A stretch of 64,000 nt of DNA, taken from positions 1 to 64,000 of the forward strand of contig NZ_LAPV01000159.1 of the NCBI RefSeq assembly GCF_000971275.1, written 5' to 3'. This document shows, in pieces, positions 10,715-19,156 of this stretch; position 1 is the stretch's first letter, and every line of letters begins with the position of its first letter. The notes beneath the pieces were generated by a model, which saw nothing but the letters and a program-made list of their open reading frames with translations, had not been told where the DNA came from and made no database searches. Source of the DNA: Devosia psychrophila. Its GTDB lineage: Bacteria; Pseudomonadota; Alphaproteobacteria; Rhizobiales; Devosiaceae. A program made the position numbers and the translations under genes.

Positions 10715-11481
10715 CCACATTTTCGGCCTGTATCGAAATGCTGTTCCTCCCCGAGACGGACGACTTTGCCCAGCGCATCCACCTCGCCAAGGCCGAGGGG
10801 TTCGATCTCGTCGAATTCTGGCTGTGGTCCAACAAGGATCTCGAGGCCGTCGAGCGGGCGCTGGCCCAAACCGGCGTCAAGCTGGCCGGCATCGTCGCCG
10901 AACCGTTTGCCGAACTGACGCGCGAAGGTGACCATGACCGGTTTCTCGCCGGCCTCGAACGCAGCCGCGATGTCGCCCTGCGGCTGGGTGCGCCGATCCT
11001 GATCTGCCAGTCCGGGCCACTGCTGGCCGGCGTCGATCGCGCCCGCCAGCATGACACGCTGACCATCGCCATGAGCCGGTCGGCCGATGTGCTGAAGGGA
11101 TCAGGCGTTCGCCTGGCGTTGGAGCCGCTCAACGATCGCGTCGATCACCCCGGCTATTACCTCACCAGCACCGCCGAAGGCCTCGACATCGCCGACGCGG
11201 TCAACCGCCCGGAAATCGGCATCACCTATGACCTGTACCATTCCATGGTGATGGGCGAAGACCCCGAACAGGTCGTCGCCGACCGCCTCAACCGCGTGTT
11301 CCACGTCCACATCGCCGACCACCCCGGCCGCAATGAGCCGGGGAGCGGGGGCCTGCCGCTGAAGCAGAAACTGGGGTGGCTGGTAGAGCAAGGCTACGAC
11401 GGCGCGGTAGGACTGGAGTTCAGGCCGACGGGGAGCACGGCGGAGGCGCTGAGGGTGATGCGGCGGAGTTTGGACGCTTAA
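10711..11481 (+). CDS. Hydroxypyruvate isomerase-like sugar isomerase/epimerase
   Basis: A 256-residue xylose-isomerase-like TIM barrel of the Hyi/IolE type. Metal-ligand candidates are the Glu in LALEPLND (about 140), the Asp-His stretch YDLYHSM (about 174-180), the [10 protein letters not shown] segment (about 201) and the C-terminal VGLEFRP Glu. That pattern fits hydroxypyruvate/tartronate-semialdehyde isomerase, but the family is broad and specificity cannot be fixed here. It overlaps pyrF by four bases (ATGA), an arrangement that suggests co-expression rather than a shared pathway. Confidence 0.85.
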   Translation: MTTFSACIEMLFLPETDDFAQRIHLAKAEGFDLVEFWLWSNKDLEAVERALAQTGVKLAGIVAEPFAELTREGDHDRFLAGLERSRDVALRLGAPILICQSGPLLAGVDRARQHDTLTIAMSRSADVLKGSGVRLALEPLNDRVDHPGYYLTSTAEGLDIADAVNRPEIGITYDLYHSMVMGEDPEQVVADRLNRVFHVHIADHPGRNEPGSGGLPLKQKLGWLVEQGYDGAVGLEFRPTGSTAEALRVMRRSLDA

Positions 11482-11494
11482 CTAGATTGTGTCG

Positions 11495-12394
11495 CTAGAT
11501 CTTGCGTTGCTGCGGACGGGTGTTGCTGGCCCGCATGTCACCCTCACGGCGCCTGATACCGCCAGTTTCTTCAGCAAAGTTGCTAGTATTTTCGACAAGA
11601 AAGAATTGTCTAGTTTGGGAATCACCAAAAATATCCTTCCAGTGGAGTGAGAACTCAGCAGAGGCCAACCATTTGCCTTCCGACAGCTCCCGGCTAACAT
11701 TCGTGGAAAACGTCAATGGGAATACAATTAAGGCAGCGGCTGCGTCGGTTGGGGGAAGATCGAATATCTGGGTGTGCTTTTCCTGTCCGTAGAGAATTTG
11801 GTCCGCGTTACTCACGCTGTTCATATTTGGCACGAACAGTCGTCCGCTCAAAAGTGCATGACTGGCCGGCGTTTGACCGAAGTTCTTTATGCTAACTTTC
11901 AAAACGCAGATTCGGTTCGCTAAAGTGAAAGTGGCGCCCGTACAATTGAGGTACGCTCGCGCCGACGCCCGGCCCGTTTCCAACGCTATCTCGTTAGCGC
12001 GTATGGCCTGATCAGTTGATTTTTGTGCTTCCAAAACGGCACGAGCTGACTGTTGATTGCCGAAAACGGCAGCATCAGCCGTTCGCTTCGTCTCCACAAA
12101 GGTCTGCCTGATTAGGACTACACCAACGACGCTTATGATCGTGGCGACAAATGCCAAGACCGTCATAGTCCATTGAGCGTACGTATCGCGAGCAGAGAAC
12201 TCGGGCATCCAATAGCCCTCGGATGGACCACGTTCTGCCAAGCCACTGTGTGTGGCGTCGCTAGCTGCACTACCTTCTGGGAAGGTGGGCAGGTAACGGA
12301 AAAGAAGACTTAGTGCGCACACTAGAATAACAGTCGCAAGAATCATACCCAAAGCCAAAAGCGCAGCTCGATCGTCTCTATGGACCTTAGACAT
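11495..12394 (-). CDS. Hypothetical membrane protein, AT-rich, possibly acquired
   Basis: A 299-residue protein with two membrane helices (about residues 10-33 and 73-98) around a short probably periplasmic loop. A helical coiled stretch (about 100-140) and a cytoplasmic beta-rich C-terminal domain follow. I recognise no enzyme motif. The gene is clearly richer in A+T than its neighbours and uses codons rare elsewhere in the window (AAA, TTT, TTA, AGA), which points to transfer. There is no strong ribosome site before ATG 12394, no transposase and no flanking repeat. Confidence 0.7.
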   Translation of the reverse strand: MSKVHRDDRAALLALGMILATVILVCALSLLFRYLPTFPEGSAASDATHSGLAERGPSEGYWMPEFSARDTYAQWTMTVLAFVATIISVVGVVLIRQTFVETKRTADAAVFGNQQSARAVLEAQKSTDQAIRANEIALETGRASARAYLNCTGATFTLANRICVLKVSIKNFGQTPASHALLSGRLFVPNMNSVSNADQILYGQEKHTQIFDLPPTDAAAALIVFPLTFSTNVSRELSEGKWLASAEFSLHWKDIFGDSQTRQFFLVENTSNFAEETGGIRRREGDMRASNTRPQQRKI

Positions 12395-12504
12395 TACATT
12401 AGAAGCGCCGCGCTGAATTTCTTAATAAAGCTCATTCCGCATGTTGGGCTTATTGTCGTCAACGCTTATCGCTGATTGCTCCTAAATTGAACCCACATGG
12501 AGCC

Positions 12505-13509
12505 TCAGCCCACCAACCCATGCTGCTTGGTGAGGTCTTCCAGATCGAGCTGTGGCCGGGCGCCGATGTGGCCGATGACTTCGGAGGCGGCGAGGCAGCC
12601 GGTCTTGAGGGCGGATTCCAGCGTCTGGCCGCGGGCCATGCCCAGCAAAAATCCTGAGGCGAACAGGTCGCCGGCGCCGGTGGCGTCGACCACCCTGTCG
12701 ACGTGGAAGGCAGGGACCGAGGTGACTTCGCCGTTGAATACGACCATGGCGCCTTCGGCGCCCATGGTGATGGCAGCCAGTTCGGTGTCCTTGGCGACCT
12801 GGCGCACGGCTTCACCGAGGTCGTCGGTTTCGTAGAGCGATTTCAGCTCATGCACATTGGCAAAGACGTAGTCGATGGTCTTGGACCGCATCAGGTCGAG
12901 GAATTCGGCGCGATAGCGATCGACGCAGAACGGATCGCTGAGGGTGAAGGCGGCGGCGCGTTCGTTCTTGTGGGCATAGTGGGCGGCCAGCACGAAGGCT
13001 TTCTTGGCCTCTACCGGATCCCACAGGAAGCCTTCCATATAGGTGATGGCGGCAGAACCGATTTCGTCGGGGGTGATGTCCTGCTCGGTGAGCTGGTGGC
13101 AGGCGCCGAGATAGGTGTTCATGGTGCGCTCGCCGTCTTCGCTGAGGAAGATCATCGAGCGGGCGGTCAGCGCGCCATTCTTGAGGCGGCTGGTGTTGTA
13201 ATGGACGCCGATGGCATCGAGATCGGCCTCGAACACATCGCCGAGCGTATCGTCGGCGACCTTGCCGATGAAGGCGGCGCGGCCACCGAGCGAGGCGACG
13301 CCTGCGGCGGTATTGGCGGCGCTGCCGCCCGAAATCTGCTGCCGGCCCAGCGGCATCTTGGAATAGAGATGCTCGGCCCGATCGGTATCGATCAGGTGCA
13401 TGATGCCCTCCTTCATGCCCTCGGCTTCGAGAAAGCCTTGTTCGACAGGTGCGATGATGTCGACGATCGCGTTGCCGATGGTGAGGACGTCGAAGCGGGT
13501 CTGGGTCAT
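12505..13509 (-). CDS. Adenosine kinase (PfkB family)
   Basis: A 334-residue ribokinase-fold sugar kinase. The N-terminal TIGNAIVDII, the glycine pair SGGSAANTA near residue 50, and the C-terminal anion-hole/catalytic block DATGAGDLFASGFL near residue 285 are all intact. This subgroup in alphaproteobacteria is usually annotated as adenosine kinase, making AMP for purine salvage; another nucleoside substrate is possible. ATG 13509 is chosen because homologous PfkB proteins begin here; the longer frame reads through noncoding sequence before it. Confidence 0.9.
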   Translation of the reverse strand: MTQTRFDVLTIGNAIVDIIAPVEQGFLEAEGMKEGIMHLIDTDRAEHLYSKMPLGRQQISGGSAANTAAGVASLGGRAAFIGKVADDTLGDVFEADLDAIGVHYNTSRLKNGALTARSMIFLSEDGERTMNTYLGACHQLTEQDITPDEIGSAAITYMEGFLWDPVEAKKAFVLAAHYAHKNERAAAFTLSDPFCVDRYRAEFLDLMRSKTIDYVFANVHELKSLYETDDLGEAVRQVAKDTELAAITMGAEGAMVVFNGEVTSVPAFHVDRVVDATGAGDLFASGFLLGMARGQTLESALKTGCLAASEVIGHIGARPQLDLEDLTKQHGLVG

Positions 13510-13597
13510 GAGCAAGGTCCGGCACAGGGAAAAGCCGTCAGCCGGTTTAGAGCAAGAGCCGGGGATCGGCAACCTAGGAGCCGAGATTTTGGGGACG

Positions 13598-14161
13598 CTA
13601 ATGCTTGTCGATGATCTCGGCGACCAGTGCCTCGATATCCTCGCCGGCCTGGATGGCGATCTGGCCATCGAGCAGCAGCACGGCGAGCCCGTGGACCCTG
13701 GCCCAGGCGGCCAGCGCCGCGACGCGGTCGGTATCCACGTCCTCGCCGGTCACATGGCGCAGCGTCCGATAGGCGGCGTCGGCCGCCATGCGCAGGCCGG
13801 GCCGGTTGTCGCGCCGCAGCGCGGGGGAAAACATCAGCCGGAACAGGTTGGGATTATCGAGGGCAAATTTGACGTAGGTCCGCCCCATGGCCGACATATG
13901 GTCCAGCGTATCGTCGGTGGCGATGGTTTCCATCAGGCGGGTGAAGCGCTGGTAGCCCGTCACCGCAAGGGCCTCGAGCAAGGCGCCGCGGCCATCAAAA
14001 TGCCGGTAGGGTGCTGCGGCCGAGACGCCCACCGCCCGGGCGACGTCGCGCAGGCCAAGGCCGGCCTCGCCCTCGCGTTCAAGGATGATCAGCGCTGATT
14101 CGAGCAGCGCATTACGGAGATCGCCGTGATGATAGGGGGCATTGGCGATGGATGTTGACAT
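13598..14161 (-). CDS. TetR-family transcriptional regulator
   Basis: A 187-residue repressor-type regulator. Residues about 10-57 form the TetR helix-turn-helix (DVARAVGVSAAAPYRHF). The rest is a ligand/dimer domain of the type with a C-terminal WHG-like motif (ARVHGLAVLLLDG). It is divergent from the DUF2214 membrane protein 60 bp away, so it most likely controls that gene and itself from the shared gap. The inducer is unknown. Confidence 0.9.
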   Translation of the reverse strand: MSTSIANAPYHHGDLRNALLESALIILEREGEAGLGLRDVARAVGVSAAAPYRHFDGRGALLEALAVTGYQRFTRLMETIATDDTLDHMSAMGRTYVKFALDNPNLFRLMFSPALRRDNRPGLRMAADAAYRTLRHVTGEDVDTDRVAALAAWARVHGLAVLLLDGQIAIQAGEDIEALVAEIIDKH

Positions 14162-14221
14162 TGTTCACTTTGCTCTGCGAATATGTAAGCATGAATAACA
14201 TGGGGCGTTGAGGGCTCGCAA

Positions 14222-14674
14222 ATGGATATCGACCTGCTTTTGGCGATTGCGCATCATCTGTCGGTTTTTGCGCTGGTGGCGCTGTATGCGGCGGAGTTCG
14301 CACTGCTGCGGCCGGGGCTGTCCGGCGCGCGGATTCGTCAGTTGGCGCAGATTGACGCGGCGTATGGCGGGGTGGCGGGGCTGGTCATCGTCGTTGGCAT
14401 CATCCGGGTGATTTTTGGCGTCAGGGGATGGGAGTATTACGTCACCAACCACGCCTTCTGGGGCAAGATGGCGGCGCTCCTGGTAGTGGGCCTGCTGACG
14501 ATCCAGCCGACGATGGCGATCCGGAAATGGCTCAAGGCGGTGGGGACGGATGAGAGTTATGTGCCGCCGCCGGCGGAAATCGCGACAAGCCGGCGCCTGG
14601 TGCATATCCAGGCGGGCGTATTGCTGTTGATCCCGATCTTTGCGGCGGCGATGGCGCGGGGGTATGGGAGCTGA
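14222..14674 (+). CDS. DUF2214 family inner-membrane protein
   Basis: A 150-residue protein with four predicted membrane helices (about 5-28, 48-68, 82-100 and 130-146), matching the DUF2214 family of unknown function. The motif RGWEYYVTNHAFWGK between helices 2 and 3 is typical of the family. It is transcribed away from the TetR gene, suggesting local regulation. The 3' gap contains a family B repeat and no clear terminator. Confidence 0.85.
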   Translation: MDIDLLLAIAHHLSVFALVALYAAEFALLRPGLSGARIRQLAQIDAAYGGVAGLVIVVGIIRVIFGVRGWEYYVTNHAFWGKMAALLVVGLLTIQPTMAIRKWLKAVGTDESYVPPPAEIATSRRLVHIQAGVLLLIPIFAAAMARGYGS

Positions 14675-14691
14675 AGGGGTAGGAAGCAAGG

Positions 14692-14812
14692 ATACGCCCA
14701 CCTCGCCTCCCCCTGAAAGGGGGGGAGGGATACTATCGAGTGTCAGGCACAATCCCGTGCAATCGCCGGCCGAGTTCCTCCCCCTCATCGGGGGATGCGC
14801 GGTGGGGTACCC
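14692..14812. repeat. Pair of family B palindromic repeats
   Basis: Two C/G-rich hairpins (CTCCCCCT-GAAA-GGGGGGAG and CCTCCCCCTCATCGGGGG) with outer CACCTCGC / GCGGTGGGG arms, filling the gap between DUF2214 and nth. They could form transcript 3' hairpins for both converging genes. Confidence 0.6.
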
Positions 14813-14823
14813 GACAAGGACAC

Positions 14824-15516
14824 CTAGGCGACGTGCTTGGGCAGCGGCTTGTTGGGCGGGGGCGTCTTGGGTTCGAAGCGGCACCATTGGCGAATTTCGC
14901 AGCGCCAGCATTCTGGCTTGCGCGCCTTGCAGACGTAGCGTCCGTGCAGGATCAGCCAGTGATGGGCATGCAGCATATATGGCGCGGGGATAACCTTGAG
15001 CAGCGTCAGCTCAACCGCCAGTGGCGTTTTGCCCGGGGCCATGCCGGTGCGATTGCCGACGCGGAACAAGTGCGTATCCACCGCAATGGCCGGCTGCTTG
15101 AACCAGATATTGAGCACCACGTTGGCAGTCTTGCGACCGACGCCGGGCAGGGCCTCAAGACCCTCGCGGTCTGAGGGCACTTCGCCACCATGCAGGTCGA
15201 TCAGCATCTGGCTCAAAGTGAAGACATTCTTGGCCTTGCCGCGATAGAGGCCGATGGTCTTGACCAGTTCGGTGATGCGCTCGACGCCAAGCGCCACCAT
15301 CTGCTGGGGCGTAGCGGCCAGCGCAAACAGGTGTTTGGTGGCCTTGTTGACGCCGACGTCGGTTGCCTGAGCTGACAGCACCACCGCCACCAGCAGGGTA
15401 AAGGCATTGCTGTAGTCGAGCTCGCCCTTGGGCTCGGGCTCGATTTCATGGAAGCGGTGGAAGATGGCTTCGACATCGGCCTTGGGCAAGGCGTTCACTT
15501 TTTTCGGCCCGGCCAT
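14824..15516 (-). CDS. nth: Endonuclease III
   Basis: DNA glycosylase/AP lyase that removes oxidised pyrimidines. The 230-residue protein has the helix-hairpin-helix LPGVGRKTANVV with catalytic Lys129, the catalytic Asp147 (VDTHLFRVGNR), and the [4Fe-4S] cysteines C196, C203, C206 and C212 in the standard C-x6-C-x2-C-x5-C spacing. The ATG at 15516 is used; the longer frame would overlap the divergent DUF2244 gene. It forms a divergent pair with DUF2244, followed by an Ada-like gene, a small DNA-repair neighbourhood. Confidence 0.96.
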   Translation of the reverse strand: MAGPKKVNALPKADVEAIFHRFHEIEPEPKGELDYSNAFTLLVAVVLSAQATDVGVNKATKHLFALAATPQQMVALGVERITELVKTIGLYRGKAKNVFTLSQMLIDLHGGEVPSDREGLEALPGVGRKTANVVLNIWFKQPAIAVDTHLFRVGNRTGMAPGKTPLAVELTLLKVIPAPYMLHAHHWLILHGRYVCKARKPECWRCEIRQWCRFEPKTPPPNKPLPKHVA

Positions 15517-15566
15517 TCTCTCACCACTGATTTTGCGCTTATAGTCTCCATGTCGAAGAGTTCGCC

Positions 15567-16052
15567 ATGCCAATGCAAGCTACTACCACAGTGCCGCTGT
15601 TTTCTGCAGCGCTCCAGCCGGACCGCTCACCCCGGATAACCGGCGGCTGGGTGGCGCTGGCCGTTGCCACCCTGCTGGCGACGCCGCTAGCCATTCTCAT
15701 CCCCGAAGCGCTGCTGCCGGCGGGCACGGCATTCCTCGCTGGTACTGCCAGCCTGAGCGCCCTAACGGTGCAGCAATCGCGCCGGCGCCGAATGCGGCAG
15801 CAGGTGACGCTGTGGGCCGACCAGCTCGAAGTCATCACCACGCAAAGCAAGGGCGAAAGCGTGTTGCGGCGGTTCGCGCCCAAGACCGTGCGGCTGATTG
15901 TGGTGCGCGACGAGAATGAAAAGACCATTGCGGTGCGCCTGCGCAGCGGCAAGGAAGAGCTCGAACTTGGCGCCTTTCTCAGCCCCGAAGACCGATCGAG
16001 CTTTGCCAGGGCGTTTGGCACGGCGCTGCGAAAAGCGCGGCAGGACGCCTGA
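15567..16052 (+). CDS. DUF2244 family membrane protein
   Basis: A 161-residue protein with two adjacent membrane helices (about 27-47 and 50-68), then a cytoplasmic beta-rich domain ending in the DUF2244 signature LELGAFLSPEDRSSFARAF. The function of the family is unknown. Adjacency to nth and to an ada-like gene recurs in alphaproteobacteria, which hints at membership of a repair or stress neighbourhood. Confidence 0.85.
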   Translation: MPMQATTTVPLFSAALQPDRSPRITGGWVALAVATLLATPLAILIPEALLPAGTAFLAGTASLSALTVQQSRRRRMRQQVTLWADQLEVITTQSKGESVLRRFAPKTVRLIVVRDENEKTIAVRLRSGKEELELGAFLSPEDRSSFARAFGTALRKARQDA

Positions 16053-16122
16053 GCCAACGTCAAAACCGGGTCGCAACCGCAGCCGGTGTCCCTTAAGAGT
16101 GACCCAAAGTCAGGGTGCTCCG

Positions 16123-16992
16123 ATGAACCATATATTCTCCATGACCCCCGCGACGGATTACGACACCATCCAGGCGGCAATCCGCTATCTCTCCGAGACC
16201 GGACCGGACGTGGCTGACCTGCCGCGCTTCGCCCGGGCGCTGGGGCTGACCGAGCGACAGTTGACCGAGCTGTTCCGGCGCTGGTGCGGATTATCGCCCA
16301 AGAGCTTTGCCCAGGCGGTGGCACTCGACCATGCCAAGAGCCTGCTGCGTAACCAGGAGAGCGTGCTCGCCACCACTTATCAGGTGGGCCTGAGCTCGAC
16401 GTCTCGGCTGCACGATCTTTTCGTCACCTATGAAGCCATGCCCCCGGGCGTTTTCCGGGCCGGCGGGGCTGGCTTGGACATGATCTGGGGTGCGGCGCCA
16501 TCGCCGTTCGGCCTCGCCGTAGTGACCGCCACCGACTACGGCATGTCCGGCCTCGGCTTTGCCGATGAGAGCACCACGGTGAGCCAAGCCTTCGAGGACC
16601 TGGCCAATCGTTGGCCCAATGCGCGGTTCATCCGCGATGATGCCAGGGTGGCGCCGATGGTCGCGCAGGCGTTCGATCCAGCGCATTGGTCACCCGACCG
16701 ACCGGTGCGCGTGGTGTTGATCGGGACCGATTTCGAGGTTCAGGTATGGGAAACGCTGCTGAAGATTCCGGTGGGTCGCGCCGCGACTTATCAGAATGTC
16801 GCGAGCCATATCGGCCGGCCAACCGCAGCGCGCGCGGTGGGTGCGGCTGTGGGCAAGAACCCGATTTCGTTCGTGGTGCCGTGCCACCGCGTAGTCGGTA
16901 CATCGGGCGCGCTGACCGGGTATCACTGGGGCCTGCCGCGCAAGCGGGCGATTTTGGGCTGGGAAGCCGGGGTTATCTCGGCGGCGCATTAG
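16123..16992 (+). CDS. Ada-like protein: AraC helix-turn-helix fused to O6-methylguanine-DNA methyltransferase
   Basis: A 289-residue protein combining an AraC-type DNA-binding region (about 15-110) with an Ogt/MGMT suicide alkyltransferase domain (about 125-285). The acceptor cysteine is Cys254 in PCHRVVG, preceded by the methyltransferase helix GRPTAARAVGAAVGKNP. The N-terminal zinc domain of E. coli Ada (methyl-phosphotriester sensor) is missing, so it should repair O6-alkylguanine but cannot be switched on in the classical way. ATG 16123 is chosen because the upstream frame overlaps DUF2244. Confidence 0.9.
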   Translation: MNHIFSMTPATDYDTIQAAIRYLSETGPDVADLPRFARALGLTERQLTELFRRWCGLSPKSFAQAVALDHAKSLLRNQESVLATTYQVGLSSTSRLHDLFVTYEAMPPGVFRAGGAGLDMIWGAAPSPFGLAVVTATDYGMSGLGFADESTTVSQAFEDLANRWPNARFIRDDARVAPMVAQAFDPAHWSPDRPVRVVLIGTDFEVQVWETLLKIPVGRAATYQNVASHIGRPTAARAVGAAVGKNPISFVVPCHRVVGTSGALTGYHWGLPRKRAILGWEAGVISAAH

Positions 16993-17008
16993 CCATTGGC
17001 CGGTTCGA

Positions 17009-17024
17009 GGTTTCACGTGAATCG
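17009..17024. other. parS-like site with GANTC half
   Basis: Reads gGTTTCACGTGAATCg. One half is canonical parS; the other, on the opposite strand, is GATTCAC, containing GATTC (CcrM motif). It lies between the Ada-like gene and gpmA. Confidence 0.6.
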
Positions 17025-17040
17025 GTAGTGAGGAAGAATA

Positions 17041-17082
17041 CCCCACCTAGCCTCCCCCTAAATAGGGGGGTTAGGTGGGGTA
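17041..17082. repeat. Family B palindromic repeat
   Basis: CCCCACCTAGCCTCCCCCTA followed, after AA, by its near-perfect complement: a long hairpin in the gap between the convergent Ada-like gene and gpmA. It may serve both genes as a transcript end. Confidence 0.7.
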
Positions 17083-17112
17083 CCAAACAAGAACCCTGGC
17101 AGCCCTTTAGCT

Positions 17113-17727
17113 TCAGATTTCGACGCGACCTTCGAGCTTCCCATCGGCCCCAATATTGTAAATCGTCGGCTGGCCCGTACCAATTTCGCGCTTGAGAATC
17201 TGTTCCGGCGTCAGGCCTTCAATGGCCATCACCAGTGCCCGCAGCGAATTGCCGTGGGCTGCGATCAGCACGGTCTTGCCGGCCAGCAGCAGCGGCAGGA
17301 TTTCGGCCTCGTAGTAGGGAAGGGTGCGGGCGGCGGTGTCCTTGAGGCTTTCGCCACCGGGCGGGGGAACGTCGAAGCTGCGGCGCCAGATCAGCACCTG
17401 CTCCTCGCCCCATTTGACCCGCGCGTCGTCTTTGTTGAGACCCGACAGTTCGCCGTAGTCGCGTTCGTTGAGCGCAATATTGCGGGTGATGGTGACGTTG
17501 AGGATCTCCATTTCTTCGAGCATCAGGTCCAGCGTGTGCTGGGCGCGGCGCAGGGCCGAAGTATAGTAGAGGTCAGGGACGATACCCTTGGCCTTGAGCG
17601 CCTTGCCGGTGGCGCGCGCCTCGCCGATGCCCTTTTCGGTCAGGTCGGGATTGCGCCAGCCGGTGAACAGGTTCTTGAGGTTCCACTCGCTTTCGCCGTG
17701 GCGCACGAGGATCAGGGTACCGGTCAT
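17113..17727 (-). CDS. gpmA: 2,3-bisphosphoglycerate-dependent phosphoglycerate mutase
   Basis: Glycolytic enzyme interconverting 3- and 2-phosphoglycerate. The 204-residue protein has the phosphohistidine motif [10 protein letters not shown] (His10), the cofactor-dependent-mutase block [13 protein letters not shown], the acid [10 protein letters not shown] and the second histidine in [10 protein letters not shown]. Its length matches the short alphaproteobacterial form. It lies 15 bp downstream of dapB on the same strand, probably co-transcribed. Confidence 0.96.
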   Translation of the reverse strand: MTGTLILVRHGESEWNLKNLFTGWRNPDLTEKGIGEARATGKALKAKGIVPDLYYTSALRRAQHTLDLMLEEMEILNVTITRNIALNERDYGELSGLNKDDARVKWGEEQVLIWRRSFDVPPPGGESLKDTAARTLPYYEAEILPLLLAGKTVLIAAHGNSLRALVMAIEGLTPEQILKREIGTGQPTIYNIGADGKLEGRVEI

Positions 17728-17742
17728 TGTCTTATCCTTGCT

Positions 17743-18576
17743 TTAGTCGTTGAGGCCGAGCACGTCGGTCATGGAATAGAGGCCGGGCGGCTGAGACGCG
17801 GCCCAGAGCGCGGCGCGGGCGGCGCCATTGGCATAGATGGTGCGGTCCTGCGCACGGTGGTTCAGTTCGATGCGCTCGGACGGGCCGGCGAGGATCACCA
17901 TATGGTCGCCGATGACATTGCCGCCGCGCAGCGTGGCAAAACCGATAGTGCCGGCCTCGCGTGGACCGGTGTGGCCGTCGCGTACAGTCACCGCATGATC
18001 CTTGAGCGCGATGTCGCGGCCCTTGGCGGCGGCTTCGCCCAGCAGGAGCGCCGTGCCGGAGGGGGCGTCGACCTTTTTATTGTGGTGCATTTCGAGGATT
18101 TCAATATCGTAGTCGGCGAGGGCCGCGGCAGCCTTCTCGACCAGGTTGGCCAGCACGACCATGCCCATGGAGAAATTGCCGGACTTGACGATGCGCGCGC
18201 CAGCCTGTGCCGAGGCGGCGATTGCCGCGTCGTCCTGTTCCGAGCAACCGGTGGTGCCGATGATATGGACCATACCCAGCGCCGCCGCCTTTTGCGATAG
18301 CGCGACGCTGGCGCCGGGCGCGGTGAAATCGATGATGGCATCGGCGCCAACCAGGGCCGCGTCGATATCGTCGGTAATCCTGACGCCCAGTTCTTCAATG
18401 CCGGCGAAAAGGCCCGCGTCCAGGCCGATCGCAGGCGAACCCGGACGGTCGACGGCGGCGTGGAGCTTGGCGATAGCGCCATGCAGCGACAGCCCTCCCA
18501 GCGCGGCGACAGCGCGGATATTGGCCGCGCCCATGCGCCCACCGGCCCCTGCCACCACGACCTTGAGATCTGCCAT
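17743..18576 (-). CDS. dapB: 4-hydroxy-tetrahydrodipicolinate reductase
   Basis: Lysine/diaminopimelate pathway reductase. The 277-residue protein starts with a dinucleotide-binding GAGGRMG, contains IDFTAPGAS and the active-site/substrate loop [15 protein letters not shown], and ends with the family's ARAALWA / [13 protein letters not shown]. It is the first gene of a pair with gpmA. Confidence 0.96.
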   Translation of the reverse strand: MADLKVVVAGAGGRMGAANIRAVAALGGLSLHGAIAKLHAAVDRPGSPAIGLDAGLFAGIEELGVRITDDIDAALVGADAIIDFTAPGASVALSQKAAALGMVHIIGTTGCSEQDDAAIAASAQAGARIVKSGNFSMGMVVLANLVEKAAAALADYDIEILEMHHNKKVDAPSGTALLLGEAAAKGRDIALKDHAVTVRDGHTGPREAGTIGFATLRGGNVIGDHMVILAGPSERIELNHRAQDRTIYANGAARAALWAASQPPGLYSMTDVLGLND

Positions 18577-18694
18577 CTATCCGTCTCCCTATTGGTTTTT
18601 GGCTATAGCAGCGCTCAGGGAAAACGCCAACAGGTGTGCCCCATAGCCTTCATCATGCTAGGGTGATGTTTGGACAAAAGCCAAGGGACCTGAT

Positions 18695-19045
18695 TTGACC
18701 ATCACCAACGCGCTGGCCGGTATCGCGGTGGACGATATCAACGAGGCGCTCGACTATTACGAGCGGCTGTTCGGCCGCCCAGCCGATGCGCGGCCGATGA
18801 ATGATGTGGCCGAATGGAAACTGCCGGGCGGCGGCTGGGTGCATGTGGCTACCGATGCCGACCGGGCAGGGGCGTCGAGCTTGACGCTGGTGGTCGATGA
18901 CCTGGCCGAAGAGCTGGGCCGGCTGAGCCTGCATGGATTGACGCCGGTCGCGAAAGCCATGGGCGACTTCTTCAAGACCGCGAAGTTTCGCGATCCCGAC
19001 GGCAACCAGATCGTCTTCAGCCAACCCCAGCACGGAACGTATTAG
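18695..19045 (+). CDS. VOC (glyoxalase/bleomycin-resistance) family protein
   Basis: A 116-residue single-module vicinal-oxygen-chelate protein: an N-terminal strand-helix unit (AGIAVDDINEALDYYERLFG), a central WVHVATDADRAG, and a C-terminal FRDPDGNQIVFSQP containing the usual metal-ligand region. The usual N-terminal metal ligand position is not a clear His, so enzymatic activity is uncertain. Start TTG 18695 follows an AAGGGA site at about seven bases. It is divergent from dapB. Confidence 0.8.
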   Translation: MTITNALAGIAVDDINEALDYYERLFGRPADARPMNDVAEWKLPGGGWVHVATDADRAGASSLTLVVDDLAEELGRLSLHGLTPVAKAMGDFFKTAKFRDPDGNQIVFSQPQHGTY

Positions 19046-19050
19046 CTTTA

Positions 19051-19068
19051 ACCTCTCTCGGGAGAGGT
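19051..19068. terminator. Hairpin after the VOC gene
   Basis: ACCTCTC-TCGG-GAGAGGT hairpin seven bases after the stop codon, without a T-run. It may belong to the family B group of repeats. Confidence 0.4.
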
Positions 19069-19118
19069 GGAAAAGAACCCCCGCCATTCGGGCATAGCCC
19101 TCTTGGCTTTCTCGCCTT

Positions 19119-19141
19119 AAATCGCGCCACCGGCGCGATTT
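19119..19141. repeat. Family A palindrome (copy 3)
   Basis: AAATCGCGCC-ACC-GGCGCGATTT, with upstream blocks CCATTCGGGCATAGCCCTC and CTTGGCTTTCTCGCC shared in order with the copy at 20493. It lies in the gap beside coaA. Confidence 0.7.
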
Positions 19142-19156
19142 CCCTGTGGGACGGCT

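Noticed and set aside
17254-18300. 348-codon plus-strand frame across gpmA and dapB
   Set aside because: Antisense shadow of two certain genes.
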